From NCBI GenBank assembly GCA_025093555.1, contig JAIWNF010000030.1, positions 434,001-498,000 on the forward strand: DNA of 64,000 bases, given 5' to 3'. Source of the DNA: Circinella umbellata. Lineage: Eukaryota; Mucoromycota; Mucoromycetes; Mucorales; Lichtheimiaceae. The position numbers were made by a program, and so were the translations under genes. Positions 1 to 12,400 of the stretch are shown in pieces (position 1 is the stretch's first letter; the number at the start of each line of letters is the position of its first letter). The notes below the pieces were generated by a model. That model made no database searches and had not been told where the DNA came from. It worked only from the letters and a program-made list of their open reading frames with translations.

Positions 1-785
1 AAATTCCTACAGCCTCCTCTTTTTTTTTTTCTCCTGTTTTTTTTTTTTTTGTCTACTTCCGAAATTGGTTGTATTATATGTAGTAACCATTTCCCAACAA
101 AAACAAAAAAAATCTAACACCCTAGTTACCCTGTTCCCATAACAACAATAACAATAACAATATAACTCTTTACATCCAAAAAAAAATATAAAAAAATTAA
201 AGTAGTGTAACAAAAAAAATATAAATAAAAAAATCTTTGTTACGGGTAACCCAAAAATTTCATCATTGGCGAAAAGAAGAAGAAAAAAAAATAAACACAA
301 ATTACCTTGTACTACATAATTATTAAAAAAAAAAAGGTTGTCGGGTTCAATCGGCCGATATTTTTCTATGGTGTGGCGCATCGCCTTACCTATATATGGG
401 TATTCCAGTTGTGATCCGAAAAGAAAAAAAGAAAACCTTGTGTTTATTGTAGTACATGTTTGAGATTTGGTTTTATTTATCCTTTTTTTTTTGGGGGGGG
501 GAGGATGATAATAATAATTAACGATGATGATGATGATGATACTCTTAATGAACAAAGTAAACATTTAAGTTTATAATAGTATTTTTTTAAGCCAGACCAT
601 GCGAAGATTATAATAGTAATATTTTTTTAGAAGAAAAAAGAAGTAAAAGATGTTATGAAAAAATGTGTCTTGAGATCTTTCTGGAAAAAGAAATGTGTTT
701 TATTATTATTATTTTTATTATTTTTTATATTATCATTATTATTATTACTATTATTAGTATAAGTTATAATATCATAAGAAATAAG
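1..785. other. Gene-poor AT-rich left flank
   Basis: Mostly A/T homopolymers and ATT/GAT trinucleotide runs. An open frame crosses it on the minus strand but is low-complexity and not believable as a gene. The only compositionally different block is about 340-430, which is richer in G and C and could be a lone minus-strand exon or a non-coding RNA; I cannot assign it. Confidence 0.5.
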
Positions 786-2021
786 TCAATATATCCCATT
801 TGGGCATTGCTTTAATCTTGTTATGATACGTAATACAGCATCAGATAGTCCAAGAGGTTCGGATAATAAAATAGCTTGTCGAATACAATCAATAGAAGTA
901 TCTCTTGTTAAAAGGAAAGGAATCATATCCAAAAAACCATGGCTTGCTGCGTAAATCAATGAAGGGTTATGACCATTGGAAACACATGGATTCATATTTC
1001 CTTTTCTTCTTAAACATTGAACAATGTCTAATTTACGTTGTTGCACAGCTTGATACAGTATGTCATTATTATTTATCGGATCCGTTTCCGTCATTTGTTG
1101 TTGTGTTCCCACGTCTTGTTGAGTATGAGAGGAAGAAAATCCTGCCCCGAGCAACAATTCCAAACATTCAATTCTGTTCCAGAATACTGCAAGTCGTATC
1201 AGATTGCTTTTGTTTATATTATTGTTTATTCTGTTGTCTTTGTTGTTGTCTTTATTGTCATTGTTTTTACTTTTTGAAATAATATTTGTTGTTGTTATGG
1301 ATTCTTGTTTATTGACCTTCATCATTAATTCATTTAAAATACTGGCACACCCACCTACAATACATTCTTCCATTACATTTCGTTGATCGACTTTATTGGG
1401 TATCCATAAAAGCTTGGTATTCTCGGGTAAATATTTTAATAAACATTTTGTACATTCAATACGACGATAGAATACAGATAAATGTAATGGTAATTGTCCT
1501 TGATTATCTTGAATATCCATACGTGCACCATATTTTAGTAATAATTCAACACATGCTGATTGATTAGAAAGAATAGCAGAATGTAAAGGTGTTTGACCAT
1601 GTTTATCTAATGCATTAATAATAGGATCAAGATCGATTTCATTGTTGCTGTTTTGTTGTTGTCGTAATAAAATAGCGTCTATGCCGTTTAAAAATCCGAC
1701 AGAAGCGGCAATATGTAAAGCTGTCGATCGGGCCGGTCCATGAGTTGTGGTTGAATCTAAATCTTCTTGGCGTAACAAGAGTTCAAGTGCGGATTCTGAT
1801 TTACTATAACAAGCCCAACATAATAAACTGAAATCTCGTTGAGTATCAACAATATTAGGTGATCCACCTGTGGTTAAATAACGTTCAAGGAGTGTTGGAT
1901 CTAATTTAACTTGTTTTTGTTGATGTTGTGGGTCGGTTGATAATGATAATGATGAACTAATAGATCGTTTTCGTTTTCGTTCAGTAGGTGAGGTAGGTGG
2001 TGAAGGCATATAATAAGACAT
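786..2021 (-). CDS. Ankyrin-repeat protein, single exon (411 aa)
   Basis: One uninterrupted minus-strand frame from ATG at 2021 to TGA at 786-788. Residues 14-20 (ERKRKRS) look like a nuclear localisation signal in a Ser/Pro-rich N-terminus. From about residue 60 there are ankyrin units; the clearest are STALHIAASVGF (about 99-110), HGQTPLHSAILSN (about 141-153) followed by VELLLKYGARMD, and GQLPLHLSVFYRR (about 175-187). A Lys/Asn-rich spacer interrupts the array before the last units (LIYAASHGFLDMI). Such proteins are protein-interaction scaffolds; the basic N-terminus suggests nuclear action, which is inference. A GT repeat and TATA-rich stretch lie just upstream of the ATG. The orthologue and partner are unknown to me. 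Confidence 0.85.
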   Translation of the reverse strand: MSYYMPSPPTSPTERKRKRSISSSLSLSTDPQHQQKQVKLDPTLLERYLTTGGSPNIVDTQRDFSLLCWACYSKSESALELLLRQEDLDSTTTHGPARSTALHIAASVGFLNGIDAILLRQQQNSNNEIDLDPIINALDKHGQTPLHSAILSNQSACVELLLKYGARMDIQDNQGQLPLHLSVFYRRIECTKCLLKYLPENTKLLWIPNKVDQRNVMEECIVGGCASILNELMMKVNKQESITTTNIISKSKNNDNKDNNKDNRINNNINKSNLIRLAVFWNRIECLELLLGAGFSSSHTQQDVGTQQQMTETDPINNNDILYQAVQQRKLDIVQCLRRKGNMNPCVSNGHNPSLIYAASHGFLDMIPFLLTRDTSIDCIRQAILLSEPLGLSDAVLRIITRLKQCPNGIY

Positions 2022-2027
2022 AATAAA

Positions 2028-2045
2028 TGTGTGTGTGTGTGTGTT
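2028..2045. repeat. (TG)n microsatellite
   Basis: Nine TG dinucleotides immediately upstream of the ankyrin-gene ATG, followed by a short TA run, so within its likely 5' UTR or core promoter. Confidence 0.85.
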
Positions 2046-5000
2046 TCAAGAAGGTTATATATATATATATAAATAAAGGATTTGTTGTTGTAAATAATTG
2101 TTTGAAAAATAAGAATAAAAAGGATAGACTCTTTTTTTATATAGTAAATTTGAAGTAAAAGAAAAAAAAAAAGATAACATATACTTGAATTTCCCTTTTT
2201 TCTTTTTATATATAAAAAAAACGAAAAGACTCTTGGCGGGAAAAATAAGTTAACATGAACCCCAATGGAAAGGAGATTATTTTTTTTTTAAGTAAATGCT
2301 ATATGCTGATATTGAAATTCATGTCTTTTTCTAAATGGAGAAAGAAGATCGACGGAGCAAAAAGTAGTGGGGGTAAAATAAAAGCTAAAGAGACAGGTTT
2401 TTTTTTTTTTCTCTTGGCAATAAAAAAAAAATTGGCCACTTTTTCTCTTGTTCTTTTCTATTTTATTTATTTCTCACTTTTCGTGCGCATTTATTAGAGC
2501 CGCAAATGCAAAAAAAAAGTCTTGGCATAAAAAAAAAATAGAGAGGGAGTGTTTGTGTGTGTGTGTTGTACTTTATTATTATGATGAGATGACTTTATAT
2601 ATTGTTTGAATTTATCATTTTAATGCATGTAACCAACTCATCATATAAAAGCAATAGTTCGAAAAAAAAAGTATATATTATACGTAGAAAGATGTAGTCT
2701 GTTTATGTTAAAAAAAAAGAAAGTTTTTATTTATCAACCAGGATGTCAATTAACACACGAGCAAAAACGCATCTATATTATTATACTATACGTTTCATCG
2801 ACGCTGTACGTACGAGATGCATCAGCATGTTTTTTTGTTATTAATAATATTATAGACAGAGAGACAGGGCGTAAAGAAGTGATGATTTGCATTATAATAT
2901 GCGCTGATCCTGTACATATTTTCCATCTATACGAATTATAATTTTGAAGCACTTTCTTATATATAAATGGTAGCAAATTACTCTTATAATTTGCTTTTTC
3001 GAACAATGGAATATACGTAATGGATGCTACTAACTTTAGTTTATATACTAACAACTATCAATGTATTATAATAATACCAAGTAGACCATAGTAATAATAA
3101 GAGTATAATTGAAACTAGAGCATCCGTGCTGGTAAAAAAAAAATTCACGGATAAATAATATGAATGGGTGATCAATTTCTGCACGTTTCTCACACCAATG
3201 TGCATAATTGATGCGTGCCAAGAAGATGATTTTTTTTTGTTTACCATTTTTGGAATATACATTTGACATTGCTATATTACCAAAAAAATACTATAACCGC
3301 TCAATCTCGATGATTCGGCATACACCAATAAGAAAAAAAAATAGGAGAAAGAGAGTGGATTAAGAAGCCAAGAATAAAAAAATAAAAAGTTCTTGGTGCT
3401 TTCATAGTTCTTTTTTATTTTCTTGTTTTTTGTTTTTTGAAAAAAAAAAATACAAATATACATACACTGACGATTTATACCAAAAAAGAAATTACTTTAT
3501 ATACAGTTTGGAAATATCGAGATATTTTGTCTTTTATCTTGGGTTGAGGTCACGATAGAAATATATAGTATTTTTTTTTCCATTCATATACGTAATTTAA
3601 TAACAACAAAAAGAAAATCACAAGAGGGAAATAAACACCAGGTCTTCTTTTTTTTTATTACTCTGGGTGGCACCAAGGTTTTCGGAATTACATGTGATTC
3701 GCTAATATTTTTTAGGGATGTTAACAAGTTTAGTTACCTCTTTCACCTCCCCCGTGACATACATAATATTCATAACAACAACAAATATAAAACATAATGT
3801 TCGTACTATTAAATTTTTTCATCTCATCATAAAATTTGTATCCACATGAATAATATATAATAAATATGGGCTAAATCATCATTTTTTTTTCTATAATAAC
3901 TACTAGTATAAATATAATAATATATACAATATAAAGTCATGCAGGTGATCATCATCATAATGAAATATAACTACTATAAATGTTGTCAAAATAAAACTTG
4001 CTATTGGACTACGTACGTACTTTAAACTCTATTTTATGCCTAAAAATGATAGACTAAAATTAAATAATAATAATGTGCGTGGGGGCCACGTGTGTAACAT
4101 CATTCGCGTTATTGTGAGAAAAGTTGTAAGCAAAAAAAAAAAAAAAAAAAAATTCTTGGCTTTTCATATAACAATAAAAGTATGTAGTACACAGGCTTTT
4201 TTTTTTCTTTCATCAACTTTATCTATATATATCACTCATTATCAGTAATCATGATAACCTTCATTATCGATTTTGTATATAAGCAATAAATTGAAGAAAA
4301 GCCAAGACTCGGCTGATTATTTTTTTGTTTTCTCGTTCGCTTGTATATCTGTCGCATTGTTATAGTGTAAAGAAATACATTTGTATGTTTTTTTTTTTCA
4401 TCCTGGAAATTATCTATTTCCGTTCTTCGTCAGACAAATGAAAAAAGAATAATGTATTTTGTATATACATTCAAGAGAAGGTGCCAAGAGTTATCAACAT
4501 ATTACTAGACAGTGCTTACTAATGAAGATAAAAATGTTTGTAATAATAATAATAATTTCATATATGTATGATAACACGAATAGCAGCTTTTTTTTATTCG
4601 TAAGGTAATCAACATTTTAGACAGTGAGTAACGACTGACTGAGTGTTTTTAAAAATGGTTTAATCAATAAAACTCGTTCTTTCTAGCAACTGTCAGAGCT
4701 GTTATGACCACTCATATGTAACTAGGAAATGGTAGATATATGGTATATAATAAAGAAATTGTTGTCATGGAAATCAAGACGTGGGAATTACACTGAAGAA
4801 AGGGAAATAGAATAAGTCAAAACAATGAAGTTGTTGATAAACAGCAGTAGTTATATCACACCTCTGATGAGTGGAAAGGGCTATTAACAAAACCTTATAA
4901 AGCTTATATAGAATAATCTAAGTAATTGAGAAAAGCTCTTAAAGCTGACAAAATATTGATAGTATGATATCGTAAATCAGCCCATGTTAAGAAAGGCATG

Positions 5001-5466
5001 ATGTGTGTATATAAAAAAGAATCATGTATTTATAGGCAGTAACCCAGTGCCAATGTATTTGAATCCTCGACTTATACATTCTTTCCCAACCCTTTTTTTT
5101 CCCTCGTTTGGGAAGAGATCTCGCTAATGACCCCACCACGGCATAAAATAATATGAATGTTTGGCTGAATAATGTAATAACCTTCCTCTAATCTTACATT
5201 TCCTTGTTTTTTTTTTTTTGAATGTTGAAAAAAGACTCACAAGAAGAAATATAAAATTCTGATAGAAAATCTCTGATGATATTTTTTTTTTGCTTAACCC
5301 CCTTTTTTTATACATTTGTTGTCAATCTCCAAACGCACTGATTTTTTTTTTGCACTTATTGAATTGGAATCCTTAATTTTTTCTTTTTCGTACTCCCAAC
5401 AACAAACAAACAGTTACTGTTTCCTGTGCCCTCTTTATTTTTATTTTTATCTTTATTTTTTTTTCA
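2046..5466. other. 3.4-kb divergent intergenic spacer with repeated CTTGGC words
   Basis: No credible coding region. It separates the ankyrin gene (-) from the HEN1 gene (+). It is rich in poly-A/poly-T runs of 8-20 nt. The hexamer CTTGGC or its complement GCCAAG occurs at about 2232, 2413, 2521, 3217, 3367, 4155, 4301 and 4483, usually beside a homopolymer run. A pyrimidine-rich stretch directly before 5467 marks the HEN1 promoter side. Confidence 0.6.
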
Positions 5467-7060
5467 ATGGAGGAAGATCGTTCAGGTTTTTTTAATCCAC
5501 CATTATGGAGACAAAGACGAACTTTTATTCTTGACATTTTAAGAAAGCATGGCGCGTCTACTGTAAGTTCCTTTTTTTTTTTTTTTAAAAAAAAAAGAGA
5601 AATCCTAATAAAAGATTATTATGAAACGAACAAACAAACGATTGAATGAATGGATTATATTTTATATACATTTTTAGGTACTCGATTATGGTTGTGGAGA
5701 AGCATCAGTATTATCTTTTTTGATTCCATCCACTGATGATCCTATTCAAATTATAAAACTTGCTGGGGTGGATATTTGTTCTGAAGTATTAGAAGAGGCT
5801 GTTCAAGCCTGTCAACCATGGGAAGAAGATTATAAATGCTTACGTGAAAAACCTTTAACTATCGATATATATCAAGGTAATAATTCTATAATATAAATAT
5901 ATCACAACAAATAAATAGAGAAGCTGATTCTTCGAATAATGATAATAATAACCATATATATATATATAGGCTCAGTAGATCAATTTGATACACGATTATT
6001 AGGTTACGAAGCTCTCGTTTGCTCTGAAGTCATCGAACACTTATACAAACCAACGCTAGACAAATTTCTGGATATAACATTAGGACACTATTCCCCACCT
6101 ATGATGATTGTTACAACACCAAATTCTGAATACAACATCAATTTTGATGAACTACAATATGGTACTCCTAATGCAATATTTCGACATGATGATCATAAAT
6201 TTGAATGGACTCGTCAAGAGTTCCAAGAATGGTGCCATGAAGGCGCCATAAAATATAACTATGATGTTGAATTCAAGGGAATAGGATTAGTAGAAGGAAA
6301 ACGAGATGATTTATCGGTTGGTCACTGTACTCAAGCATGTATTTTCACACGTCGTCAGGAATACGAAAAGTCTTCGTTATTAGAACAAGAAAAACAACAA
6401 CCTCATCAACTTGTCAAACATATAGAATTCCCATATTATTCTGAACCACCGTTATCGGATGATCAAGCCTTGGTTGAAATTGAAAAGTATATTGTTTCTT
6501 TATGTCAAGCTGAACCGCAAGAAGATGAGGATGATCATCATACTAATAGGAAAACCAACACGGATACTCAGGAAAAACAATCTTTACCAGCATTAACATC
6601 ATCATCATCAGGAGAAGAATCATATCAGGATTTGAAATGGGATGCCAATTGGTCGTCAATTACATCAACAGATAGTGAGACTTTTCCCGGGGTTGATTCC
6701 ACAACAAAAACACCAACTTCATTGACAATTCCATCGTCATGGGATGACAATGAAAGTGACTACTGCTATAACGATTATATCAAAAAAGAACAACGAAAAC
6801 GTTATACACGTGTACCTCAAAGATTTCCTTATTCACTTCTTTGGGATATTTTACGCATCCGTCAGGTGTGTAAAAATGAGCAGCGGATGCTTCAAATTTT
6901 AAGTGATTGTACAACAAGTTATCAGATTGATGGAGAGGACTTGATTGTTCTTAAAGCTTTTGAAATAACGTGTGTTGAAAACGATGACCACATTTATGAT
7001 AGCCATAGTAACAGTGACTATTTCTCTGAAAACAACGAGGATGAAGATTTTTGCTCATAA
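5467..7060 (+). CDS. hen1: HEN1-type small-RNA 2'-O-methyltransferase (461 aa, 3 exons)
   Basis: Exons 5467-5562, 5678-5876 and 5970-7060; phases close to 462 codons including the stop. The family methylates the 2'-OH of the 3'-terminal nucleotide of small RNAs, protecting them from tailing and decay. The SAM-binding motif VLDYGCGEAS (33-42) spans the first splice junction. The metal-binding signature CSEVIEHL gives E118, E121 and H122, and FRHDDHKFEWT (169-179) supplies the fourth ligand, probably H174. TTPNSEYN (147-154) is also typical. The catalytic domain ends near residue 225. A roughly 230-residue C-terminal extension follows, acidic and Ser/Thr-rich and then ending in a more ordered stretch (PYSLLWDILRIRQ), which I do not recognise. 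There is no N-terminal RNA-binding or La-like region as in plant HEN1, so the layout is animal/fungal type. All metal-ligand positions are present, so it is probably active. Confidence 0.9.
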
Positions 7061-7323
7061 AAAAAAAATCATATCGTCATCGTCATACATAAATTCACAA
7101 GGAAACAAAAGGAAACAAAAAGAAACAAAACAAAATTGTACATAATAATACTACGTTTCCATTATACACAGATAAATATACCACATACTAGATAAATCAA
7201 ACAAATCTAGTTACCCTGAATTATACAAATTTTCAAAAACAATAATAAAACATGTTTTTTTGTTCTTTTCCTTCTTGATTATTATTATTAATTAATAATA
7301 TTTTGTACTATGTTTTTTTTTGT
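7061..7323. other. Convergent 3' intergenic spacer
   Basis: Only 263 bp lie between the stop codons of the HEN1 gene (+) and the acyltransferase gene (-). It holds tandem GGAAACAAAA-like units (about 7100-7130) and an AATAAA at about 7241 on the plus strand. It must contain both polyadenylation regions, so the 3' UTRs may overlap as antisense transcripts. Confidence 0.6.
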
Positions 7324-9448
7324 TTACTTGATCTTTTCATTTAAAACATATTCATTGTTCTTGGATGATGCTAATTTTCCATATTCAACCAGATATTGTG
7401 CATGGGGATCCCCATCTTTAGCTAAATCCAACAATAAAAGCTTTGTATGTTCAAGGCACCATTTTCTTAATTCTACTGCATCCTCGAGTTCCCGCCGAGG
7501 TTGTGCATCTAATCCAGTTACGCTTGATAATAAAGCAGCACATATTCTCCACGAAGCCGCTACATCCTTGGCCATATCATACCGTTTATCCACAAGGGCC
7601 ATGTGATACCATGCAAGTACAGGAATTAACATGATGGCACCTAACAGTCCAATCATGGTAAATCCAATATATTTCCAGAATTGATAAAATAAAGTACCAT
7701 AAAGTGGAATTGCCAATATGACAGAATAAACCAATTTGTCTTGAGCTACCGATTCAGTATGTTGCTCATAATGTTCAGCTACTTGGCCTAATAAGTATAA
7801 GGGCCAATTAATAATAATGCTGGGTAAAAATAAGGGTATTTGAATAGCCAAAGCGGTCCATGTCGAGGCTAAGCGTAAAATAGCACGTTGTAATGTGATT
7901 TCATGGTTTTCGTACATGTTGATATCCCATACTGTTAGTCGTAATTGTCGTAAGGTTTTATGAAATGTTAAAAGACGTAGTTTGAGTTCAGATCGTTTTG
8001 AATCATCTTTTGTTTTGGATGGGTGAAATGTCTCTATAAAGCTTATTATTATTATTTTTGTTTTTATTGGATTAATTTATCTTCTCATATGTTTCGATAA
8101 GTTTCATTCTTTTCATCTGTTTCTTATCTTTAATGTTTATATACATTTTATTTATCTTACCTTTGTGACACTTGTACATAATCTTCAAGTTTCACGCTTC
8201 TCGTATCTCCAAACATAATAAACCTTGCTTCAGCTGCTGCATGAAGGGTATCCCTATATTACAAATTCATTCAGTTTTTTTTTCTTCTGTCAGTATCTTT
8301 TTTTTTTTTTACCCTTCTCTCCTCTTTTAAACTATGGTTCCCCATTTTAACCTCATCAAGAAAAATTCCTTGACTCCATCATCTATCCATTTTCATAGAA
8401 ACCTAAACATACCAATCTGGACTATTTATTGTGCCTTTTTCTACACCGTTTGCAATACGTTTCGTCAAATCTTTTACTGAAGGTTTCGGATCAGCTTGAA
8501 ATTTTTTTAAATCTTGGGCTGTAATACGTATTGGTGCACCATATCTATTATTTTTAAATTACCATAAAAAGAATTAATAACCAATTTTTTTCCCTTTTTA
8601 ATCATCTTTTTTTTTTCTTTTTTTCTCCCAACATAGCAATAGATAATGTTTTATATGTATATACTTGCTCAACAACTACGTCACTTCGCCATTTATTTTT
8701 GGTAGTATATGTAATTCCTGCTGGTATGATTGAAATACCCACTTCTTCTGTTGAATCATTTGTTGTTGCTTTATTGCACTGGTCCGATAAATATTCATAT
8801 GCTGCCCATGACAACCCATCCTTGAATGGTAAATGATGAGGTAACGTATATGATGTGCCTAAATAACAAATAAATAAATAATATTAATATATTTTCCCGT
8901 TGATACTCGAATGTCTGATAACACCCACGTTATAGTTTAAACTTTTCCCATCCTCTTTTAATATGTATAACATATAGCCTTATCCTCCTGAACACCCCTT
9001 CTTTATAACAGTGAATAATGACATTGAGAATTAAAAATAATCGTAGCAGTGGTTTACCTTCAGGAAACACAGCAATAACGCCACCTTTATCAAGACAATC
9101 CAGTGTATGTTCAAACAGTTCCGCGTTACTACGAGTTTGTGTATCTACAGGTAATACACCTGCACCCGATAAAAATTGGCCTGCAACTGGTATTCGAAAA
9201 AACCGAGCCAAAGCCCAAAAGTGACATCGACGAGCATGTGGAAATGTAGCAATAAGCACTACTGGATCTAATACCATGTTCATATGGTTGGCAGCAACAA
9301 GAAGCGGACCTTGTTGACTTACGGGCTTTTCACAAATGACTTTGACATTACGAAAATAGACCCAAACTGCTAATCGTGCTAAGTATTGAAGTGCTTTATA
9401 AATTCCAGAATTATCTCCAATGTTTGGTTTTGGAACTGAACGCGCCAT
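7324..9448 (-). CDS. Glycerol-3-phosphate/DHAP acyltransferase, Gpt2/Sct1 family (507 aa, 5 exons)
   Basis: Minus-strand exons 9448-9058, 8858-8669, 8544-8413, 8253-8161 and 8041-7324 (508 codons with stop). The family acylates glycerol-3-phosphate or dihydroxyacetone phosphate, the first step of phospholipid and triacylglycerol synthesis, at the ER. Motif I is NHMNMVLD (H55, D61), with the extra spacing residue seen in fungal Gpt2/Sct1. GVLPVDTQTR follows. FPEGTSYTLPHH spans intron 1 and KDGLSWAAYEY comes after it. VVVEYGAPI spans intron 2, which begins GC (GCAAGT), so it is a GC-AG intron. Intron 4 ends in an unusual AAG acceptor, required to keep the family motif VSQ-x-FIE. Two hydrophobic segments in the last 190 residues (about 320-400) are membrane anchors. 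The ATG at 9448 is the first in frame after a purine-rich plus-strand tract. It is shorter than yeast Gpt2 (743 aa), lacking a long tail. Confidence 0.88.
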
Positions 9449-12400
9449 CAGATATAGTGTTAACAAAGAAAATAAAAAGAGGGGATAAAGGAAGAGAGAA
9501 GGAAGGAAGGTTCCAAGTGAACGAAAGTTTAGAGGTGAAGAAATAAAGAAAGTTAAAAATAGGTACGTTAGGAAAAAAAAAAGAATCTTCGTGACTCTGA
9601 GAGTTCTTTGTATTGTTTTTCCACCTTAAAAAGCGTCTTTTTTTTTGTGGCTCAAGAGACAATTTACTTTAGCATATGAATATGCAAACCTGTGTTTCAA
9701 TATTTTGTTGCTGCTTTCTTTTTTTAGTGTATTGTATGTATCATTAACAAGCCATTTATTTTACATTATTACATAAATTTTGGCGTGCACGTTTTTTGAT
9801 TTGATTAGTTGATTTTTGACAAAGAAGATTTAAGAAAAATAGTATTTCCTTATTTTTTATGATCTACAAATTCATTTTTTCAGGTTCTTTTTCTTTCTTG
9901 ATCTCTTATGTAACTACATTAATCTCTAATAGCAGAAACAGTTATAACATAAGTATAGTGAGTGTAGATTCTTATCAGGAGCACCTATGTGTTATTCTTT
10001 TATTCGTACTACTGTAGTTGATTAACTAATCATTAATGTCCCTCACGATACGTACGTACCCTTTTTTATTCTCGTTATTTCTCATGATTGATAGTACAGC
10101 ATGCATAGAAAAATCAACAAATAAAACTACTATGTATGATATCAAATATGGATTTTTGTTCTTTTGTGTCTAGACTCATCTTTCTTTTTTGTGATTATTT
10201 ATCTATTGAATCTACTTAACGTTATATAACATTTATGCTTCAAATTATAATATGATGATTAATTATCAAAAATCTCATCGCACTATTATCGAAAGCGCTT
10301 ATTCGGAAAGGATTCGAATAGTTTAAGAGGAGCTCGATAGTATTTATATTTGGTGTACTTCTCTTTTTGTTAAGTATTTGAAAGGATGAGAGAACCATGA
10401 AGATTATAAATCTGGTAACCATAGTAACGTAGGGAATCCTATTATAATAGTTGTTATTATCTGAGAAATAAAACTGGGACTATATCTCTACTTAGAGACG
10501 AGCGTCATATTAAGCACATATTCCCATATGATGAACTGTTTTTTGAAAGGTGTATTCTTCTTTGTACCTTTCCATAGCAGTATCATCATTATTGAAGTAT
10601 TATTATGAACACCTACGTATGATCATACAGATGAAAAGCCCATAATTAATGCCAGACACTCTTTTTCTTTTCTGATTGTATATAATCAATAAGTGTACAA
10701 CATAATTAAGATGTGTGGTATGGTCACTTGTATGATCGTAACACAGCATCCTGCGTTTATTGTCGCTTGGCAACTTGCTCGTGTCACAAGATAGGCTGTT
10801 GTTAAGGGTGCTTATTTTTTTTTTCTTTTATGCATGCTACATACACCTTACAATTTTTGTTCCGATGCCTCTTTATGTACACAAGAATTTCTGCGTCGTT
10901 CTAATTATGCGAAACAAAAATACAATAAAAAAAAATTACGTACCAGCTGACTTCTTGTTCCCTTTCATTTTAGGCAAAATATAATAACATTAAAAAGAAA
11001 CAATAGTAGTAATTGCATAAATCCAGAAAGCAGGTAATGAAAAAGTTAAATTATAATGTATAAGCTATTGTTTTCTGGTCAGCACAATAACAAACAATGA
11101 TGTAAGTCATTAAAATTTATGATGGTTTTTTTTAAAGTTTAATATGCGTGATCCTATTATTGTATTAAATTAAATTATTGCTAGTTCTGAGAAATTTCTA
11201 AAATGAAATTATCAGTAAAACCAGTATGCTTATTATTTTTATGCATGCATATTATCATAACAATAACTGTACGTTAAAAACTTGTTTTCATTTATCTTCT
11301 AGTTATGTGTGAAAAGTGCTGAACAATATGCTGTAACAAACAAGTCTATAATGCGTGTAGTGAAATTATAGGGCCGATCGACGGGGCACATGATAGTTCT
11401 ATCAAGAATATTACTACGTACTGCAAGCTATCGAATAATGGAATACGTACAAAAACGAGTCAGACCTTACAAGTTTTTCGGAATTGAATGACAACAGTGA
11501 AAACAAGGACAGTGGACTGAACTGTGGATTTTCTTGCTGTTAATCTTGGTAACCATTCCAAAAATATTTTGGCAAGACAAGTAGGTAACAATATGAAACA
11601 AGACAGCTTGACTTTTGATACAAGATAATATTTTTTATTATAATTTATTTATGTAAACTTTTTTTTTCACATATATGGCGTGTTGAAGTAAATCAGTTTC
11701 TCAAACGTCGAGATCGTCAACGATGGTGCTGTAAAACTTGGCTACAAAATTGTTTAATGAAAAGCTTTGTTGAAGGAATGTTTAGAACTTTCGAAATCAC
11801 TTGTTGGGCCATTTGTATGATATCAGCTGTTGGAAGACTGTTTACAGCTCAGTGTAAGTATATATATTACGTATACATATTTCTATGATACGTAGTATAG
11901 TCGAATGTCTGAATTGAGTGTCACTAAAAAGAAAATAAATCAAAAGCTCTTACCAAACATTCGTCACCGAGAGTATACGAAATAGATTCATTTTCGAATT
12001 ACCGGGAACATACAATCAGAACGCGAAAAACTGTACGTATAAAGTTGCTATTTGAGGATACTAATTCATAGCTACGTAGTTTTATCAAGTTACAGCCCTT
12101 ATTTCATATATATGTGTGTGTGTGTGTGCGTGTGTTTATTTCTTTATGGCTAGATTGATCTGTTACATGATTTAAGTGCAACATGGAATCAATAAAATTG
12201 AAGTGTACATAATTTTAAAGACCCAAATATATTTCTTTCGAATTAAGATAAATCCATGTAACGATTTATGATTATATAACATTTCATAAATGTGAAACTT
12301 TTTATCCTGAATCAAACTTCCCCTTTATTCAATATCCATATCCACATACACACATCCAAATTTCATTTTATACTACAATTTAAATATAAAGAGTAATATG

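Noticed and set aside
345..365. T-loop-like GGTTCAATC
   Set aside because: The stem does not pair and there is a poly-A run where the tRNA body should be.
7..564. Long open frame on the minus strand across the left edge
   Set aside because: Made almost entirely of Phe/Lys/Ile homopolymer codons from A/T runs; no domain. Only the small block at 340-430 is kept as a question.
905..1386. Plus-strand open frames inside the ankyrin gene
   Set aside because: Antisense shadows of the ankyrin CDS with no independent support.
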